In this document: piece after piece, positions 21,238-21,308 of the stretch | How positions within the stretch are numbered: position 1 is the first letter of the stretch | Layout: the number at the start of each line of letters is the position of its first letter | NCBI GenBank assembly: GCA_900545305.1 | Contig: UQYD01000034.1 | Span: 1 to 21,308 of the forward strand | DNA from: an uncultured Eubacterium sp. | GTDB taxonomy: Bacteria; Bacillota; Clostridia; Lachnospirales; CAG-274 | Length of the DNA stretch: 21,308 nucleotides | Direction of reading: 5' to 3' | Made by a program: the position numbers and the translations under genes | The notes under the pieces: generated by a model | Databases searched by the model: none | Told to the model about the DNA's origin: nothing | Seen by the model: only the letters and a program-made list of their open reading frames with translations

Positions 21238-21308
21238 TGTACCCTCTTTACTGGACACCCAGTAAGGAGGGTATTTTAATGCGTTATAGCTATGAGTACA
21301 AAAAAGAA
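21238..21308 (+). mobile_element. Left end of an IS3-like insertion sequence, continues beyond window
   Basis: The sequence from TGTACCC (21238) starts with the TG end common in the IS3 family and is followed by a terminal-repeat-like segment and the start of a transposase-like frame. A 15-bp hairpin (21240-21254 with 21259-21273, ACAC loop, one G.U) covers the ribosome binding site. Only 71 bp are visible, so the right end, target duplication and family cannot be confirmed. Confidence 0.5.
21279..21308 (+). CDS. N-terminal 10 codons of a putative transposase (IS3 orfA-like)
   Basis: ATG at 21279 follows GGAGG at 21266-21270 and begins MRYSYEYKKE, similar to the starts of helix-turn-helix orfA proteins of IS3-type elements in Clostridia. 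The frame runs off the window. With ten residues the call rests on this start and on the IS-like end just upstream. Confidence 0.45.
   Translation, partial: MRYSYEYKKE

Overview
The window is AT-rich chromosomal DNA that reads as a low-GC Firmicute of the class Clostridia. The evidence is Gram-positive style ribosome binding sites (AGGAGG/GAGGTG), strong sigma-A type promoters, the MEP isoprenoid gene ispD, a MazF toxin next to alanine racemase, a GerS-like lipoprotein next to alr as in Clostridioides difficile, and very similar housekeeping gene styles throughout. It is mostly a tightly packed core genome with two mobile intruders on the right side. No tRNA, rRNA or CRISPR array was seen.

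Left part (1-5380): the 5' portion of an AGCS sodium:alanine symporter (cut by the window edge), a secreted stalk-domain-like protein, then a forward operon for sulfur mobilisation and tRNA thiolation: cysteine desulfurase, IscU/NifU scaffold, mnmA, and a hotdog thioesterase. This operon has two upstream promoters. The proximal one carries a perfect 9-bp inverted repeat over its -35 box, a likely Fe-S-type operator.

Middle (5384-14400): a MATE efflux pump; a reverse cluster gerS-like, alr, mazF (no antitoxin gene visible); a one-TM lysine-tailed membrane protein divergent from endonuclease III, whose two consensus promoters interlock on one palindrome; a nitrilase-family amidohydrolase; murA divergent from a phosphoglycolate-phosphatase-like HAD enzyme; ispD.

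Right part (14446-21308): the nucleoside salvage pair pdp-deoB; a BASS-family transporter; panC-panD with a promoter-hairpins-terminator leader that looks like an attenuator; a lipobox-bearing L,D-transpeptidase; and the left end of an IS3-like insertion sequence whose terminal hairpin buries the transposase ribosome binding site.

The most unusual feature is a non-coding repeat present twice (about 18082-18430 and 20000-20273). The copies share three blocks that are nearly identical and rich in hairpins, but differ in a central region that in copy 1 is a string of five small perfect hairpins. Each copy sits in the rho-independent terminator of the upstream gene (panD, L,D-transpeptidase), in the same orientation, and is flanked by its own different direct repeat made from that terminator. 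This looks like a small non-autonomous mobile element or structured RNA that inserts into terminators. I do not recognise it as a named family.
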